64,000 bases of DNA from contig NZ_BIXZ01000007.1 of NCBI RefSeq assembly GCF_005406125.1, positions 101,424-165,423 of the forward strand, given 5' to 3'. Positions 62,162 through 64,000 of the stretch are shown piece by piece. The translations under genes were made by a program, and so were the position numbers. Each line of letters begins with the position of its first letter. The first letter of the stretch is position 1. This stretch comes from Haloarcula mannanilytica (GTDB lineage Archaea > Halobacteriota > Halobacteria > Halobacteriales > Haloarculaceae). Below the pieces are notes generated by a model that was not told where the DNA came from, did not search any database, and saw nothing but the letters and a program-made list of their open reading frames with translations.

Positions 62162-62941
62162 TTAGTCGAAGACGACGTCGTGTCGCGTGGTCCTTCCAGC
62201 CCGGATCGGTATCGTTGCTGTGCTGTCGGCGTAGTCGGAATGAGAAACTGTGACTTCATGAGTTGGAGGGTCGAACTCATCGTTGCCCCCGTTGTCGTTC
62301 GGACCGTTGCCGTTGCCTGGTGGTCCGTTGCCGTTACCGGGTGGTCCATTCCCATTGCCAGATGACTGACTCCCGCCTGCCTTGTCCAGCCACTGGTCGC
62401 CGTTGTCGCTGATGACTCGCTCGGCAGACACTGGGATCCGGAGGACGTATTCGCCACCGTCTGTAGTCGGCGCCTCGACAGATTCGTTTTCGGTCGGTAC
62501 GTCGGCCAGCGAAACCGTTGCGTCGCCGACTCCATCGCCACTGGGCAATGGATTGTCACTCACCACACCCCGCAGCAATGTTGTCCCTGGTGTGAACTGG
62601 TAGGCAGGCGTTGGTGTCAACCGTATCTCCTTGACTGGTGGGTCGGGTGGTTCGTCTCCTGTGTGAAGGCCGCCGTGATCCACGGATATCTGTTGATCGA
62701 AAAAGTGGTCACCGCCGTCGACTGCGACTGTGACGGGATTGGTTTCAACCTCGAAGAACAAACGAAAACCGCTAGGGTTGGTGACCGGGTCGGCCGGTAC
62801 ATCGGTGAGACTAACGGTCACGTCCTTCCAGGGTCGTGTCCCAGTCACCGGATCGACAAGATCAATTGCGAACGAGAGTGTTGTCCGCAATGTTGCGACG
62901 TTGGTCGCCTTTTCCCACTCGGTGGTTCGATTCGGCGCCAT
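62162..62941 (-). CDS. eCIS-associated carboxypeptidase-regulatory-like protein
   Basis: A 259-residue acidic protein made of beta-sandwich domains. Residues ~20-120 (TLRTTLSFAIDLVDPVTGTRPWKDVTVSLTDVPADPV and GFRLFFEVETNPVTVAVDGGDHFFDQQISVD) and 125-185 (TPGTTLLRGVVSDNPLPSGDGVGDATVSLADVPTENESVEAPTTDGGEYVLRIP) resemble carboxypeptidase-regulatory/Ig-like modules. A Gly-Asn-Pro repeat linker (GNGNGPPGNGNGPP) follows, then a final strand-rich tail (THEVTVSHSDYADSTATIPI). The ATG at 62941 lies one base after the Pvc16-like gene. It may form part of the cap or decorate the particle. The family's function in eCIS is not known to me. Confidence 0.7.
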   Translation of the reverse strand: MAPNRTTEWEKATNVATLRTTLSFAIDLVDPVTGTRPWKDVTVSLTDVPADPVTNPSGFRLFFEVETNPVTVAVDGGDHFFDQQISVDHGGLHTGDEPPDPPVKEIRLTPTPAYQFTPGTTLLRGVVSDNPLPSGDGVGDATVSLADVPTENESVEAPTTDGGEYVLRIPVSAERVISDNGDQWLDKAGGSQSSGNGNGPPGNGNGPPGNGNGPNDNGGNDEFDPPTHEVTVSHSDYADSTATIPIRAGRTTRHDVVFD

Positions 62942-62942
62942 C

Positions 62943-63575
62943 TCAACTGTACTCCCGGAATTGTTGGTCAACGACGCGCTCTGTGCCGGCGGTTTCTTTT
63001 CCTTCGATGACCACCGGCGTGACCCGGTAGGCAATCGACGGACGATAGGGTGCGTTCTCGAAGGTACTCCAGATGTTGGTCAGTTCGTCCGTCGAGCGGG
63101 ATTCGACGTCGATCTGTAGTTCCCCTCCAGAGAAATCGCCGGGCAAGTCGACGCCTCGGAGGATGTGGTTCTCGTGGACCGCCTGCATGATGAGGCCAAG
63201 CAGCTCATGCTGGTTAGTCGTCCGGGTCGTCGCCTCACCACCGGCCTCGCTCTGGTCACTTCCGGCCGGATGCGCAGTCACTAGGTAGTGCAGGTCGAGA
63301 ACAAGCGGATCGCCGCGACCATCCTCGCGTTCACCGTTCTCGCCGTTTTGCTTGACGGTGATAGCCGGTCGGCCGTCCGCGTTCAGATGATGGGCGTTAC
63401 GCGTGACCTCATAGAGATACACCGTCACGCGATGGGTCCCTGTTGCGTCGTCGGGCGAGGTGAGCGCGATGTCTTTGGGCTTGATGTCTTTGACCTGGGA
63501 GATCACCTTGTATAATCGGTCGACGAATATTTCGCCGACCTGGGCGACGACGTCGTAGGTCGGGTCAGTGCTCAC
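62943..63575 (-). CDS. eCIS cap/terminator protein, Pvc16 (DUF4255) type
   Basis: A 210-residue protein. DUF4255/Pvc16 N-terminal landmarks are VAQVGEIFVDRLYKVISQ, TGTHRVTVYLYEVTRNAHHLNADGRP (key VTVYLYEVTRNAHHLN), LVLDLHYLVTAHP and NQHELLGLIMQAVHENHILRG. In Afp/PVC this protein (Afp16) caps the sheath end and fixes its length. It is the first gene of the eCIS locus on the minus strand; no upstream gene of the system is seen before the end of the window. It is separated from the next gene by one base. Confidence 0.93.
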   Translation of the reverse strand: MSTDPTYDVVAQVGEIFVDRLYKVISQVKDIKPKDIALTSPDDATGTHRVTVYLYEVTRNAHHLNADGRPAITVKQNGENGEREDGRGDPLVLDLHYLVTAHPAGSDQSEAGGEATTRTTNQHELLGLIMQAVHENHILRGVDLPGDFSGGELQIDVESRSTDELTNIWSTFENAPYRPSIAYRVTPVVIEGKETAGTERVVDQQFREYS

Positions 63576-64000
63576 GCGTCTCGCCTCCTTTCGTTCCCAT
63601 CGGTCCAGTGTACACCCCAGATTCCGCTGAAGACAGGGCCTGTGTTCGGAATTTTCGCCGTGCTCGTTATCTCCATCCTGGTCGCGCTCCTATAATAACG
63701 AACTGTTCAACCTGTTAGAATATAATTGTGATGGGGAACCGAATGCTGGTATTTAGTTTGGCGGGTTCTGCCAGCGACCGATGCGTTACAACTAATTCTC
63801 GGCTGTATTTGATGCAGTGTGATTGAAGCAGTACCGGAAAGTCGGGGCCATCGTTAGAATTCTCGAAAATACATTCAACTGAAGCGGTAGCGCGGAGTCC
63901 CCTTCCTTAAGAAATGAGCGAAGCGAGTGAGTAGGGAGGGGAGGAGCGCGTTCGCATCGATCACAAACACCTGGCTATAAGTAGCCACCGTTCTACATTG
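63576..64000. other. Non-coding end region with an IS200/IS605-like hairpin
   Basis: A 425-base region upstream of the eCIS operon. A hairpin at 63899-63941 pairs CCCCTTCCT with AGGGAGGGG (one G-T wobble) around a loop containing GAGCGAAGCGAGTGAG. Such GC-rich hairpins with GCGAAGCGAGTGAG are typical of the 3' ends of TnpB-bearing IS200/IS605-type elements in haloarchaea, so this may be a remnant or the edge of an element outside the window. No gene could be supported; a short frame near 63600-63695 encodes a hydrophobic stretch but lacks a start. Confidence 0.4.

Noticed and set aside
62281..62360. Short tandem DNA repeats (GGTGGTCC-GTTGCCG type)
   Set aside because: They simply encode the Gly-Asn-Pro linker of the 62162-62941 protein, not an independent repeat element.

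Overview
The window looks like chromosome or megaplasmid DNA of a haloarchaeon (class Halobacteria). The visible reasons are: GC-rich coding DNA with strongly acidic proteins; Tat-type lipoprotein leaders (twin arginine followed by a Gly-Cys lipobox); TTTAAATA-type TATA boxes close to start codons; archaeal-style PhoU proteins carrying HTH or AbrB domains; and PAS/GAF, PadR and IclR proteins of haloarchaeal type. No rRNA, tRNA or CRISPR array was found. The genus cannot be fixed from the sequence alone. All coordinates and residue positions were read by hand.

Region 1 (1-13.9 kb) is phosphonate metabolism. After the C-terminal part of an iron/cobalamin-type binding protein and a small Tat lipoprotein comes a tightly overlapping minus-strand operon: phnG-H-I-J-K-L-M, a TIM-barrel sugar-phosphate isomerase-like gene and a HAD phosphatase. 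This encodes the carbon-phosphorus lyase core. A divergent phnD-C-E transporter operon lies on the plus strand. Two different PhoU-family regulators, one with an HTH domain and one with an AbrB domain, follow back to back. phnN, phnP and phnF are not present here, and the two end genes are candidates for replacing the missing steps.

Region 2 (13.9-17.8 kb) holds small membrane proteins, AT-rich poorly coding DNA and a PAS-GAF protein with no visible output domain.

Region 3 (18-28.7 kb) is an uptake/catabolic unit: an IclR regulator, a five-gene branched-chain-amino-acid-type ABC transporter, a PQQ-propeller lipoprotein, a cupin, and the TIM-barrel/Tm-1-like pair. Three copies of a 17-bp palindrome, two before the regulator and one before the transporter, look like IclR operators.

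Region 4 (28.7-38.2 kb) is a lower-GC accessory island with a ParA-like ATPase and its small partner, a striking set of TACAG repeats at 13-bp spacing upstream of parA, gene remnants with frameshifts, a methyltransferase-like membrane protein, a tyrosine recombinase, a PadR regulator and a membrane protein with an internal duplication. It looks like the residue of an integrated plasmid or element.

Region 5 (38.2-63.6 kb) is a complete-looking extracellular contractile injection system (eCIS): a Pvc16-type cap, sheath, two tube proteins, a DUF6760 protein, an assembly-chaperone-like protein, an AAA+ ATPase, a LysM tube-connector protein, a split spike (gpD + gpV), PAAR tip, gp25, two baseplate-J proteins, a tail-protein-I fusion and a 652-aa structural protein. 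A divergent DUF4157 (eCIS core) protein is the probable cargo. Unusual architectures are three Ig-like repeats inserted in the sheath, and a beta-propeller plus helix-hairpin-helix module fused to tail protein I. eCIS loci are known in archaea as a class, but these particular fusions deserve attention.
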